From positions 1 to 53,289 of IMG/VR virus record IMGVR_UViG_3300030101_004884: 53,289 nt of DNA. One strand, 5' to 3'. Origin of the DNA: a virus. The position numbers and the translations under genes were made by a program. The notes beneath the pieces were generated by a model, which was given only the letters and a program-made list of their open reading frames with translations, was not told the DNA's origin and did not search any database. Below are positions 19,269 through 27,589 of this stretch, piece after piece. How positions within the stretch are numbered: the stretch's first letter is position 1; the number at the start of each line of letters is the position of its first letter.

Positions 19269-21571
19269 TGACTCAGGCAACGAATAACACCATCCTCGTC
19301 GTCGGCGGTAAAATACTTACTACCGACGATTTTGTTTTTAAGGCGCGTCAAGAGTCTGTTGATGATGTTATTGACGACTTTGGGCCGCCGATCATTAATT
19401 TTATAAGCCCTTCTCTGTTGAAGGAGGGCGAAAGGATAGAAATAATTATGTCTGGAAACAGAAATTACAGCCCATTACAAGCGGCAATATCTGGAGATGG
19501 TGTTACCGTTGATACTGTCACTGTTAACGATAACGGACAAGTTACCATTGTTGCAACAACGGCGGAAGACGCAGTTTTGTCTGGTGACGGCAGCGAGCTT
19601 CGCGACGTAACCATTACGACCCTTGCAGCACCGGATGGCAGCGAGCTTACAGATGCAGATGGAAACATCTTAACTTCTAGCACAACTTTGCCTCAAGCTT
19701 TTCGAGTTTATTATGCGGAACCAAGTCTTAGTGGATCAAATGCCCCCAATTTGACGCAGGGCCAAACCTTAACTATCGCTCTTCAGGGTGATAAGATGTA
19801 TGACAAGTGGGACAACACTCAAGATATGCGTGTTGATCTTGGCGCGGGAATTAATACCGACAGCGTTACCGTTGTCAGTCGAACAAACGCCTCGATTACT
19901 TTAACCGTAGATGCTTTGGCTGGTCGCGGAAACAGGTCCGTGGATGTAACAACTTACTCAGGATCTGCAAGTGAAAACAATGAAAACTTAATTGATCATT
20001 TAGAGATTTTCTATAGTGCGCCCGAAGTAACCCGTATGCATTCCCTGTCGGGCGATGACACAATTGATTCACTCACCGACACCGTTCAGATGGAGGCCGG
20101 AGAAAGCTTTGATCTTCAATTGACAGGCTCAAGACTCGAAGGAATCTCCCAGCCAGGTCGAATTGTTTTTCTTGATGAATCAGATCAGCCCTATACCCAT
20201 ATTGCGGTTTCAAACCAAGCAGAAAACGCTCCAGCGGGAAGCGGTCTTGGTCACACAGCCACATTCACGGCGACAGTGGCTGAAGATGCTCCCGAGGCAA
20301 CGGGATTAAGGGTTCAATTTCAAACTCTCTCAGCAACAGGGACTCACACTGCTGATTTTATACCAGGAGAAGCTGGTCTTGAAGTCGTACCAGCAGACCC
20401 AACCATTTCGTCTTTTTCAATATCTTTGCGACCAGGACTTGTCGGCCAGGATGATAGGGTTATCGAGATTGATGATGCTGCGCGTGAGTGCGTTATCACT
20501 GGAAAGAATATCCGTGCAGGATACTCTCTAAAGGTAATGAAGGATGAGTCTGGAAATATCACTGATGCGACGAGTGAGTTTGAGATAACCAACGAAGTAT
20601 TAATCGATAATCTGGCGAATGCAGATGACACACTTACTTTTAATATCAGAGCTGATGGCGCAAGTGAGACAGATGCTGCTGGGCAGTTAGCTTACTTCTT
20701 TAAAATTGAAACCGCTTCTGGGTCTTCGGACAGCAGCCCAAATAAGAGCAAGAATCAGCTTGTTGTTCTTCCTGGCGACCTTGCCCTGGTAGAAAACCAC
20801 AACACCTTCAACCATGCTTCTGTTCGTAAATCTGGTGAAACTGGAACAACCCCAGTGTCTTTTTCCATCTTCGGAGCAAATATTTACAATACAGTTGCGG
20901 ATGATCCGAGCGCATTAGCCGATTTTGACAATGCTGGATACGTAGGTGATCTTGGCGTGCTTCCAGATGGCGCTGGCAACGGACAAATTAAGGTTAGCAT
21001 TAATAGCGCAGCCTTTTCTGAAGTAAAATGTGTTGCTCAGGACAAAAACAGGGCTGTTTTCTCCGCAGTCATGGACAATGAAGCTGTTGCGGAAGGACTG
21101 AAAGATGTTACGCTTACCACCAGATCTAGTCAGTTTTCAATATCGGGCATCCTAGACGTTCTCCCTCCGGCTCCAACAGTGTCCTCAATTGATCCGAACG
21201 AGCAAGAAGAAGGAACCCAGAAAACACTCATCATCAGTGGGGCTGACTTCTTCCCTCTTGGCGCGGGTCTTGCTGGGGCTTCTTATAATGAAGAGGCCAC
21301 CGAAGAACTTGTGGATCTAGCAAACGACCTTCTTAAGGAGTCACTAGAAGTGATGGGCACAATACCTTCGGACCCAAGCAATCCGACCATAGAAGAATTT
21401 GAACAGATGATAGCAGTGATGGAGCAAGGAAAAGCAGACCTTCTTCTTAGTGTCAATGAATTGATTGGAGCTGGCGCTAATCCTGCCACAGCGGATGAAT
21501 TCATTGCGGAGTTTGAAAAAATAATGGATGAGCTTAAAAAAGAAAAGGTCCAATTAGAAAACAACTCATAA
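19268..21571 (+). CDS. Large Ig-like repeat tail or head-fibre protein
   Basis: A 767-residue protein. Residues from about 40 to 680 consist of consecutive beta-sandwich units of IPT/TIG or Ig-like style. Each opens with a phrase such as PIINFISPSLLKEGERIEI, APNLTQGQTLTIAL, VRKSGETGTTPVSF, or VSSIDPNEQEEGTQKTL. The C-terminal 90 residues are acidic and helical (LVDLANDLLKESLEVMG, FEKIMDELKKEKVQLE), likely a trimeric coiled coil. The true start is ATG 19268; TTG 19265 precedes it in frame. Probably a surface adhesin of the virion. Confidence 0.7.
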   Translation: MTQATNNTILVVGGKILTTDDFVFKARQESVDDVIDDFGPPIINFISPSLLKEGERIEIIMSGNRNYSPLQAAISGDGVTVDTVTVNDNGQVTIVATTAEDAVLSGDGSELRDVTITTLAAPDGSELTDADGNILTSSTTLPQAFRVYYAEPSLSGSNAPNLTQGQTLTIALQGDKMYDKWDNTQDMRVDLGAGINTDSVTVVSRTNASITLTVDALAGRGNRSVDVTTYSGSASENNENLIDHLEIFYSAPEVTRMHSLSGDDTIDSLTDTVQMEAGESFDLQLTGSRLEGISQPGRIVFLDESDQPYTHIAVSNQAENAPAGSGLGHTATFTATVAEDAPEATGLRVQFQTLSATGTHTADFIPGEAGLEVVPADPTISSFSISLRPGLVGQDDRVIEIDDAARECVITGKNIRAGYSLKVMKDESGNITDATSEFEITNEVLIDNLANADDTLTFNIRADGASETDAAGQLAYFFKIETASGSSDSSPNKSKNQLVVLPGDLALVENHNTFNHASVRKSGETGTTPVSFSIFGANIYNTVADDPSALADFDNAGYVGDLGVLPDGAGNGQIKVSINSAAFSEVKCVAQDKNRAVFSAVMDNEAVAEGLKDVTLTTRSSQFSISGILDVLPPAPTVSSIDPNEQEEGTQKTLIISGADFFPLGAGLAGASYNEEATEELVDLANDLLKESLEVMGTIPSDPSNPTIEEFEQMIAVMEQGKADLLLSVNELIGAGANPATADEFIAEFEKIMDELKKEKVQLENNS

Positions 21572-21630
21572 TCGATTCTTATCGTTTATTCTCGCAAGCG
21601 TCCCTTCTTCGGAAGGGGCCTTGCCCTTAT
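21572..21630 (+). ncRNA. Hairpin with a UUCG tetraloop
   Basis: CCCTTC (21602-21607), loop TTCG, GAAGGG (21612-21617): an unusually stable hairpin directly before the tRNA-like element. It is not followed by a T-run, so a terminator role is doubtful; it may be an RNA processing or stabilising element. Confidence 0.45.
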
Positions 21631-21696
21631 GAAGAGGTTGGGATATACAGGTTTCCTCCCCTTTCCTGTAGCGCGGTTCGACTCCGCGCCCTTTTC
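21631..21696 (+). ncRNA. tRNA-like structure lacking a D-arm
   Basis: A T-arm-like hairpin, GCGCGG-TTCGACT-CCGCGC (21671-21689), has the canonical TTCGA loop. GAAGAGG (21631-21637) pairs with CCTTTTC (21690-21696) as a 7-bp acceptor-like stem with one G-T. A 6-bp hairpin, TACAGG ... CCTGTA (21646-21670), with a 13-nt loop occupies the anticodon-arm position. Only 8 nt stand where the D-arm should be, and no CCA is encoded. Probably a degenerate or specialised tRNA mimic rather than a working tRNA. Confidence 0.4.
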
Positions 21697-21806
21697 TCCC
21701 TTTTGGGATCTATAAATATGGGTGTTTTTAGCAGATCTATTTGTTATTTTGCTCTTTGATCTGTTAATTTACAGCCTGAAACAATGTCTATTTGGAGGAC
21801 ACTAAT
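21697..21806. other. Leader of the tail-tube genes
   Basis: About 110 bp without a gene between the tRNA-like element and the tail-tube start. AGATCT/GATCT words recur near 21709-21765, and a strong GGAGGA Shine-Dalgarno stands before ATG 21807. A promoter is possible here but no clear -35/-10 pair was found. Confidence 0.35.
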
Positions 21807-22265
21807 ATGGCTTTAGCAGCACATGAGATTATTTTACGGATCGACAATTCCGCTTTTACCACCTACAGCAGCGCGACCACTACTCCTGACGGAGCCGAGA
21901 TTACTGGCGCAAAAGACCTCACCCTGAGCAACAGTGCCGACATTCTCGACACCACGGCTTTCTCTGACGGTTCTTTCCGCACTAAGCTTTCAGGACTTAA
22001 AGACGCATCCATGTCTTTCAGTGCCAACTTTGAGACTGGCAGCACAAACGGAACTGTTGCAGATCTTTTTGACGCCCTTGCCAACGCAACAACAAAGCAT
22101 TTCTTTATGGGCCTAAGCGGCGCAGACGCAGGCGCTGGAAACAACGCAGGATTCAGAGCCGAAGGCATTATCGAGTCTGTAGAGATTTCCGGTTCGGTTG
22201 ACGGACTTGTGGAGGCTTCGGTTTCAGTACAGCTTACGGGCGCACCAACATTTCTCGACACATAG
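21807..22265 (+). CDS. Tail tube protein 1
   Basis: A 152-residue protein that would stack as rings to form the tail tube. Beta-rich, with AEITGAKDLTLSNSADILDTTAFSDGSFRTKLSGLKDASMSFSANFE, the typical tail-tube pattern, and C-terminal GIIESVEISGSVDGLVEASVSVQLTG. ATG 21807 is preceded by GGAGGA at good spacing; a TTG at 21792 is an in-frame extension only. A longer paralogue follows 9 bp downstream. Confidence 0.85.
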   Translation: MALAAHEIILRIDNSAFTTYSSATTTPDGAEITGAKDLTLSNSADILDTTAFSDGSFRTKLSGLKDASMSFSANFETGSTNGTVADLFDALANATTKHFFMGLSGADAGAGNNAGFRAEGIIESVEISGSVDGLVEASVSVQLTGAPTFLDT

Positions 22266-22274
22266 GAGGTCAAT

Positions 22275-22982
22275 ATGACCGCCATTGCTGCACATTTATG
22301 CCGTCTTTATATGACGGGCACATCTTCCAATGCAACATCTGGGGCTTTGAACGATTTAGGCGGTGGAACCTCCTGGCAGATACCGAAATCGGGAAATCGG
22401 CAGATCTTAGATCCGTCAACTGCTCAGGTGTTTGAAAACGGCACATCCACCGTCACTCCCGCCACCATCGACCATCTTTTTGGGATCGTAAACACGCCTG
22501 GAGCTGGTGAACCTGCCTTGAATATTCAGGACATCAACTACCTCCCCAAGTATGAAGTCGGGACGGTTACGGATTTCTCCATCAGCGTGTCCTCCGACAT
22601 CCTGGATTGCTCAACTATTGATGGTGAAGTTTTTAGGAATTATAAAAACGGACTGGTTGATCTTAGCGGCTCGTTGACGTTGCTTGAAACCCCTAATCAG
22701 GACTATGATACGACTCTCCCAGCATCAACCGATCCTCTCCCAGGCGAAATCAAGCTTTTTGACTTGCTATCGGACGGTACGCCGAAGGTACTTGAGATTA
22801 AGTTTGATCCCACCTCAAATCAGGTTTTCAGGGCTTTTATTGTTATTGAGAGCTATGAAAACACAGGCTCGGTTGACGGCCTTGTAGAAACCAGTATATC
22901 ATTCCAAGGCGCACCTCAGAGTGCGACAGAAACTGGAACATCTACTGGCTCCGCATACTCATTTGGAGACATCGGAAGCTGA
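22275..22982 (+). CDS. Tail tube protein 2 (paralogue)
   Basis: A 235-residue protein with the same tube signature (VGTVTDFSISVSSDILDCSTIDGEVFRNYKNGLVDLSGSLTLLE) and a C-terminus (VIESYENTGSVDGLVETSISFQGAP) clearly related to that of the preceding protein (VEISGSVDGLVEASVSVQLTGAP). It has an extra N-terminal segment of about 80 residues. Two tube paralogues could make a mixed tube, or one could form the outer or tip ring. Confidence 0.8.
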   Translation: MTAIAAHLCRLYMTGTSSNATSGALNDLGGGTSWQIPKSGNRQILDPSTAQVFENGTSTVTPATIDHLFGIVNTPGAGEPALNIQDINYLPKYEVGTVTDFSISVSSDILDCSTIDGEVFRNYKNGLVDLSGSLTLLETPNQDYDTTLPASTDPLPGEIKLFDLLSDGTPKVLEIKFDPTSNQVFRAFIVIESYENTGSVDGLVETSISFQGAPQSATETGTSTGSAYSFGDIGS

Positions 22983-22994
22983 TAAGGGGACAAT

Positions 22995-23357
22995 ATGTCA
23001 GAAAACATCCGTAATTTAATCCGTACAGCAACTTTAGGGACTGGTGCCGACAGAGCATCCACAATCATGCCTATTAATGGGCAGGACGTAGAAGTTCGGC
23101 AGCCCACCGTAGGCCAGCGCAGCAAGATTTTGACTGCAGCAGGTGGTGGCACCACAGGCGAAATCAAGGACTTCTCTAAGCTCCAGATTGCTGCCATTAT
23201 GCACTGCTGCTACGTGCCGAATACGGAAGAACACATTTTTGAGAAGGCTGATGAAGCCACGCTTATGAACATGCCGTCCGGTGGATGGGTTGATGAGCTT
23301 GCGGCAGAGGCCGTTCGGTTGATGAATACCGAAGCGGAGCAAGACGCAAAAAACTAA
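22995..23357 (+). CDS. Tail assembly chaperone, short form
   Basis: A 120-residue protein between tail tube and tape measure, the standard place of the lambda G-like chaperone that coats the tape measure during tail assembly. It ends with the codons GCA AAA AAC TAA, which contain the heptamer A AAA AAC at 23348-23354, a classic -1 slip site. A GGGGAC Shine-Dalgarno precedes the start. Confidence 0.85.
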   Translation: MSENIRNLIRTATLGTGADRASTIMPINGQDVEVRQPTVGQRSKILTAAGGGTTGEIKDFSKLQIAAIMHCCYVPNTEEHIFEKADEATLMNMPSGGWVDELAAEAVRLMNTEAEQDAKN

Positions 23358-23563
23358 AGAAAGACGGCGAACGCCAGTTTCTGTTCTTCTTAGCAGAGAC
23401 ACTAGGTTACACCGTCAACGATTTGGCCGAGCGTCTGTCCGTTTCAGAATTTTTGGAGTGGCACGAATACTTCAAAATAAAGAACGAGGCGGAAAAGAAG
23501 GCCATGGATAAAGCAAAAGCTAGAAACAATACACGCTCTCCTCGTTCCTTTAGGAGGCGTTAA
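23348..23563 (+). CDS. -1 frameshift extension of the tail chaperone (long form 22995-23563)
   Basis: After a -1 slip at A AAA AAC, the frame continues as KLKKDGERQFLFFLAETLGYTVNDLAERLSVSEFLEWHEYFKIKNEAEKK...SFRRR and stops at TAA 23561-23563, overlapping the tape-measure ATG (TAATG). It has no start codon of its own and cannot be made otherwise. The text 'LSVSEFLEWHEYFKIK' matches the gpT-type half of lambda-like GT chaperones. This extension binds the tape measure in known systems. Confidence 0.85.
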   Translation, partial: KKLKKDGERQFLFFLAETLGYTVNDLAERLSVSEFLEWHEYFKIKNEAEKKAMDKAKARNNTRSPRSFRRR

Positions 23564-26500
23564 TGGCTGAGGGTGCAGGACAAATAACCGCGTCGTTGAC
23601 GCTGGATGTAAGCGACTTTAAGGCGTCTATTGGTATGGCCCAAAAGTCCCTTAAGAGCATGGGTGTCGGCGCAGCAAAATCGGCATCTCAAACAGTTGAC
23701 AAGTTAACAAAGTCAACAAAGTCAGCAAATCAGGCACTAAGAGATGAGGTTAAGACTCTTAATAAGATAAGCAAAGAGTTTACCACTTACAACGAGGCCT
23801 TAAGACACGGCGTTGTAACCGTAGATCAGGCCAAAGCGGCCCATGTAAAATTAAATAAAGAAATAGTCTCTTTAAAATCTTCTGCCCTCGAAACGCGAGA
23901 GGGAATGAACGCCTTGTATGGGGCAATGTCTAAGTCGCAGGGCACTAAAAATGAGATTGTTAGGTTTGATCAATTGTCGAGCCAAATGGCGCGAGCAAAT
24001 CAGGCGGCAAGCGGTGCAAAAACATCATTAGGGGCAATGTTTGCCGTGATGGGAACTGGCGCAGCAGGAGCGTCGCGTTCTCTTGTTATGTCCATGACAA
24101 ACCTTACGGAATCTTTTCAAAAAGGTATGATGGGCGGAAGACAACTTAGAACATTTTTACTTGGCGACGTAATGGATGCTTTCATGATTGCGTCTTTCGC
24201 CGCCAGCTCTTTTGGGGCAATGGCGGAAAAGGCAACGGGTAAGGCCGCCAAAGCTTTTTCATTTCTTGCATCAAAATTTCCACCCATCATGGCCGCACTA
24301 ACCCTTGTTTCTGCTGCTTTGGGCTTCTTTTTGTTTAATACAGATAGTGCAAAAAAGAAAACAAAAGAGATGGGCGACGCGACAGATTCGGCATCGAAAT
24401 CATTCATTAGAGCCGCTCATGACCTGACCGTTTTAGAGGCGGAACTAGCGCAGGTAACAACAGCTTTTGATGGGTACATAGCCAGGGCCAATAAAGCAGA
24501 AGAAATAAAGCTGGACAAGGCCGTGAGGCCAAGTCAGTTGCTTGTAAAAACGCTTAACAAGATAAATGATATTGATGTAGGCCCTTTTGCTCAAGACATA
24601 GCTCAGGCAGAAAATTTCATAGAGGAAATGAGGCATGAGGTGGGGCTTCTTGACGACCGCATGGCAAGTCTTTCTGGAATGGAAGGTGTTTTGCATGACA
24701 ACAAAGAAGTAAACGAGGAGCTTGAGAAAAGAAACAGTATATTAACAAAGCTTTCGGCTCAAGAATCCAGGCTCGCGATGTTTCAACGTCAATACAATGA
24801 GAGAGGCCGCGCTAACGCTTCCGAGCTAGGCGGCAGACTGAGCCGTCAAAAGCGCGTTGTTGAAGAGCTAAGAAAGCAGTTGAGCGCCATAGAGTCCCTG
24901 GTGGGGGATACGTCTGAGCTTGAGAATATTGACGCCAAAAGAGCATCCTTGGCCAGGGACACCGTAAAAGAAGAGCAGGCACTCATTGAGCTTCGAGAAA
25001 AACAAAAAGAGCTTGCAGCAAAAGAAAGAGCAAGAAAAAGAGATAGCGCCGCTGCGAATCTCATTGAGGACTTTAAAAGGCTTGATAAGATGATGCGAGC
25101 CTTTGGCAAGTCTCCCTTCGAGGCAGACAGTCAGCAGGCCGTTAAATACATGAAACAGCTTGAGCAGGTTGAGAAAAAGCTTAAGAGGTTGGCAAAATCA
25201 TCCAAGACTGCCGCTAAATTTGTTCAGCAAACAGAAGATCAACAGGCGATAAAAAACTTAAAAGAGAGAACGGCTGAGTATGAAAAACAAATAGAGGCCG
25301 CAAAGAGACTGAGAAAAGTTGCCGAAGAAGGATTAAGAAAAACAGGTGTTGAAACGAAAGCCAGGCCGCTTCGTCTCGGAGGAGATCAGGTAGCGCCTAT
25401 GACGGGCGCACAGATTTTTGAGCAAAAAATTAAGGGTAAGGATCCGGCTGATGAGGCCATGCTGGCGAGAGTAAAGGCATTCAAGAAAGGACTAGAAGAC
25501 CTTGGTCTATCAACAGATCAGGCAGCACAGGCACTCAGATCCATGCCGTTTGCTATTAACGATGTCATGGTGGCGGCTGCACAGTTCGCCGACGATCTTG
25601 TCTCTGGCGTCGGCGAGATGACCAGGGGTAGCTTTAGCAACGTCTTAGCTATGACAGGCAAGGGTGCGGGAATGGGGATTGCCGCCGCTTTTGGTGCCGA
25701 CCCTGAAACAGGTGGAAAAATCGGCGAAGCCCTTGGCGCTTTTTCCGATATGATGGTTGGAAAAATAGAGGTAAAGACGAACGTCGTAGACCTTGACGGC
25801 AACGCAGTCAACGTAAACATGGGTGAACTTTTAGCGTTTGAGTTCAACGATCAACTAAAGCAAGGCGCAGACGCATTTAAACCTCTTGCGGATGTTGTTT
25901 TTCATTTAGCATCAAACCTCGGCGGTCTTTTAGCAATGCTTTCAAACGCTTTCGCGCCATTAATAGATATGGTTGCCAATGTTTTAAACATGGTCTTCAA
26001 TGTTATTTTTATGATTTTTGCCACTCTCGGGCCTGCGTTCGCACTTGTTACAGGTGCGCTGTTAATGCTTAGCCCAGTCGTCGAGGCCGCCGCCAATTTT
26101 GTTCATGGCCTAATCAGCGCGGTCTTTGGCCTGGTGACAATGGTTCTGGGCGCAGTTTCGGCGATTGCCTCAATGGCGATACAGTTGCTAACAGTTGTTC
26201 CAGTTCTCGAGATCTTCGCAACACTCTTAAATGGTTTTTCCGAGGGCTTTATTATCTTGGCCGATGCTTTTGGGCATGCCACTGTCGCAATCGGAGAGTT
26301 CGTAAGATGGGTTGGTCAGGTCACCAAGAACGAAGGCTTGGCTAACATGGGTCAAGACCTTATGGATCTAGCAGGTGATTTTTTGCAGGGCCTTGACAGA
26401 GAGCTTGGCCCATTTGGTCGAGAGCTTCAAGAGTCGGCAGACCTCATGGCTGAGTCAAACGAGCAGAGATCAAAAGCAAACAAGGAAGCCTCGAAGGTTC

Positions 26501-26718
26501 TCAACGCTCCGAAGGGCTTCAAGATTGAAAAGTACCGTTACGAAGCAATGAATCGCGAAGGCATGACAAACCCTTATACTGGTGCGCCGCTTAACCAAAA
26601 CAACGTAAACATATATGGAGCTGTTACCGTTATTGCTGATAGCCCTGAAGACTTTATGACCAGAATGCAAAACAATGCAAACAGGGTTGGAAGCATCAAC
26701 CCACAGTTCGGCGGGTAG
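23563..26718 (+). CDS. Tape measure protein
   Basis: A 1051-residue protein that sets tail length. N-terminal LTLDVSDFKASIGMAQKSLK, long coiled-coil stretches (about 80-110 and 320-600), a hydrophobic patch near 245-265 and a large hydrophobic domain near 780-900 (NLGGLLAMLSNAFAPLIDMV, VIFMIFATLGPAFALV), as in tape measures that insert into the host envelope. At about 1.5 Å per residue it predicts a tail of roughly 155-160 nm (inference). The start overlaps the frameshift product stop. Confidence 0.9.
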   Translation: MAEGAGQITASLTLDVSDFKASIGMAQKSLKSMGVGAAKSASQTVDKLTKSTKSANQALRDEVKTLNKISKEFTTYNEALRHGVVTVDQAKAAHVKLNKEIVSLKSSALETREGMNALYGAMSKSQGTKNEIVRFDQLSSQMARANQAASGAKTSLGAMFAVMGTGAAGASRSLVMSMTNLTESFQKGMMGGRQLRTFLLGDVMDAFMIASFAASSFGAMAEKATGKAAKAFSFLASKFPPIMAALTLVSAALGFFLFNTDSAKKKTKEMGDATDSASKSFIRAAHDLTVLEAELAQVTTAFDGYIARANKAEEIKLDKAVRPSQLLVKTLNKINDIDVGPFAQDIAQAENFIEEMRHEVGLLDDRMASLSGMEGVLHDNKEVNEELEKRNSILTKLSAQESRLAMFQRQYNERGRANASELGGRLSRQKRVVEELRKQLSAIESLVGDTSELENIDAKRASLARDTVKEEQALIELREKQKELAAKERARKRDSAAANLIEDFKRLDKMMRAFGKSPFEADSQQAVKYMKQLEQVEKKLKRLAKSSKTAAKFVQQTEDQQAIKNLKERTAEYEKQIEAAKRLRKVAEEGLRKTGVETKARPLRLGGDQVAPMTGAQIFEQKIKGKDPADEAMLARVKAFKKGLEDLGLSTDQAAQALRSMPFAINDVMVAAAQFADDLVSGVGEMTRGSFSNVLAMTGKGAGMGIAAAFGADPETGGKIGEALGAFSDMMVGKIEVKTNVVDLDGNAVNVNMGELLAFEFNDQLKQGADAFKPLADVVFHLASNLGGLLAMLSNAFAPLIDMVANVLNMVFNVIFMIFATLGPAFALVTGALLMLSPVVEAAANFVHGLISAVFGLVTMVLGAVSAIASMAIQLLTVVPVLEIFATLLNGFSEGFIILADAFGHATVAIGEFVRWVGQVTKNEGLANMGQDLMDLAGDFLQGLDRELGPFGRELQESADLMAESNEQRSKANKEASKVLNAPKGFKIEKYRYEAMNREGMTNPYTGAPLNQNNVNIYGAVTVIADSPEDFMTRMQNNANRVGSINPQFGG

Positions 26719-26723
26719 TCTAG

Positions 26724-27584
26724 ATGTCTTTTTGCACCATAAATGGCATCGATATACCAATAGCTGATGCGTCTGCTAAAAGAGATATTGACATCTACGG
26801 TCGATACGACAGAGGCCCGACCGGAGGAGCAAACCCATCTTTTTGTAAGACAAAACGAGCATGGACATTAACGACCCCACCGCTGCCTAAAGATGAGTAT
26901 CTTGTATACAGGGGGCTTGTTGATGGCGATGGGCTATCTATTCAGTGTCAAAACAATCTTTACGCCTCTGACGGCACTCCTGCCCGTGGAAACGCGACCG
27001 ACACTGTGTCGTTTAACCATATGATCAATTCAGAAGATACGTTACCCATGCAGTTTGATGGGGGTCTTTATTGGGCAGAGTTTGGCAGTATACTTGCAGA
27101 CTCTTGGTACTGGGAGACTGGCTATTCAGATGTTCAGCCCTGGACCATACTGTGGATTACAAACAATTCCTCTTATGAAGGCTCAGATCTTTTTTGCAAA
27201 ACAGGAAATGGCCCGTTTGCGGACGCTGTTGGCTACCGTAACGGCACCACCGTTTCTGGTGCAGCCTCCGGTCTTCTCAATGTCGGAATACTTCCTGGAG
27301 ATCAGGTTTTAAAGATATATAACAACATATCGTCATTTTCTTATCATAAAATGTATAAAGAGATTGTTTTGCTGCCATATAGGCTCACCGAAGAGCAGAG
27401 AATATCGGCCACCACAAGAACAAAGAGATGGAGCCTTGTGCCTCAGCTTAGGCTGTCAGGTGACATGGTTGAGGGAGAAACCGTTGATGTTTTCGGTGTT
27501 TCTGGCGACACAAGCTTTGTTCGAGTTGCCAACGCCTCTTCCCCAATATACAATACCCTGTCGTTTACATTGCAGGAGAAGTAA
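26724..27584 (+). CDS. Tail-tip protein A (paralogue pair)
   Basis: A 286-residue protein. It shares an N-terminal pattern with the next gene: a short 'NGxxxP' strand, an RxGR/RYDRG region, then KRAWTLTTPPLP-KDE and a Gly-rich DGxxS segment. Both end with a 'LPY+.T.E' segment and a 'P.LRLSGD' strand. The centre (about 100-210) resembles a lectin-like jelly roll (WTILWITNNSS). Position directly after the tape measure suggests distal tail or tip protein. Which known family it matches is not clear. Confidence 0.65.
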   Translation: MSFCTINGIDIPIADASAKRDIDIYGRYDRGPTGGANPSFCKTKRAWTLTTPPLPKDEYLVYRGLVDGDGLSIQCQNNLYASDGTPARGNATDTVSFNHMINSEDTLPMQFDGGLYWAEFGSILADSWYWETGYSDVQPWTILWITNNSSYEGSDLFCKTGNGPFADAVGYRNGTTVSGAASGLLNVGILPGDQVLKIYNNISSFSYHKMYKEIVLLPYRLTEEQRISATTRTKRWSLVPQLRLSGDMVEGETVDVFGVSGDTSFVRVANASSPIYNTLSFTLQEK

Positions 27585-27589
27585 AGAAC

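Noticed and set aside
23034-23402. Long leftward open frame over the tail chaperone
   Set aside because: It lies antisense to a gene with a clear frameshift signal, has no ribosome site and shows no family pattern.
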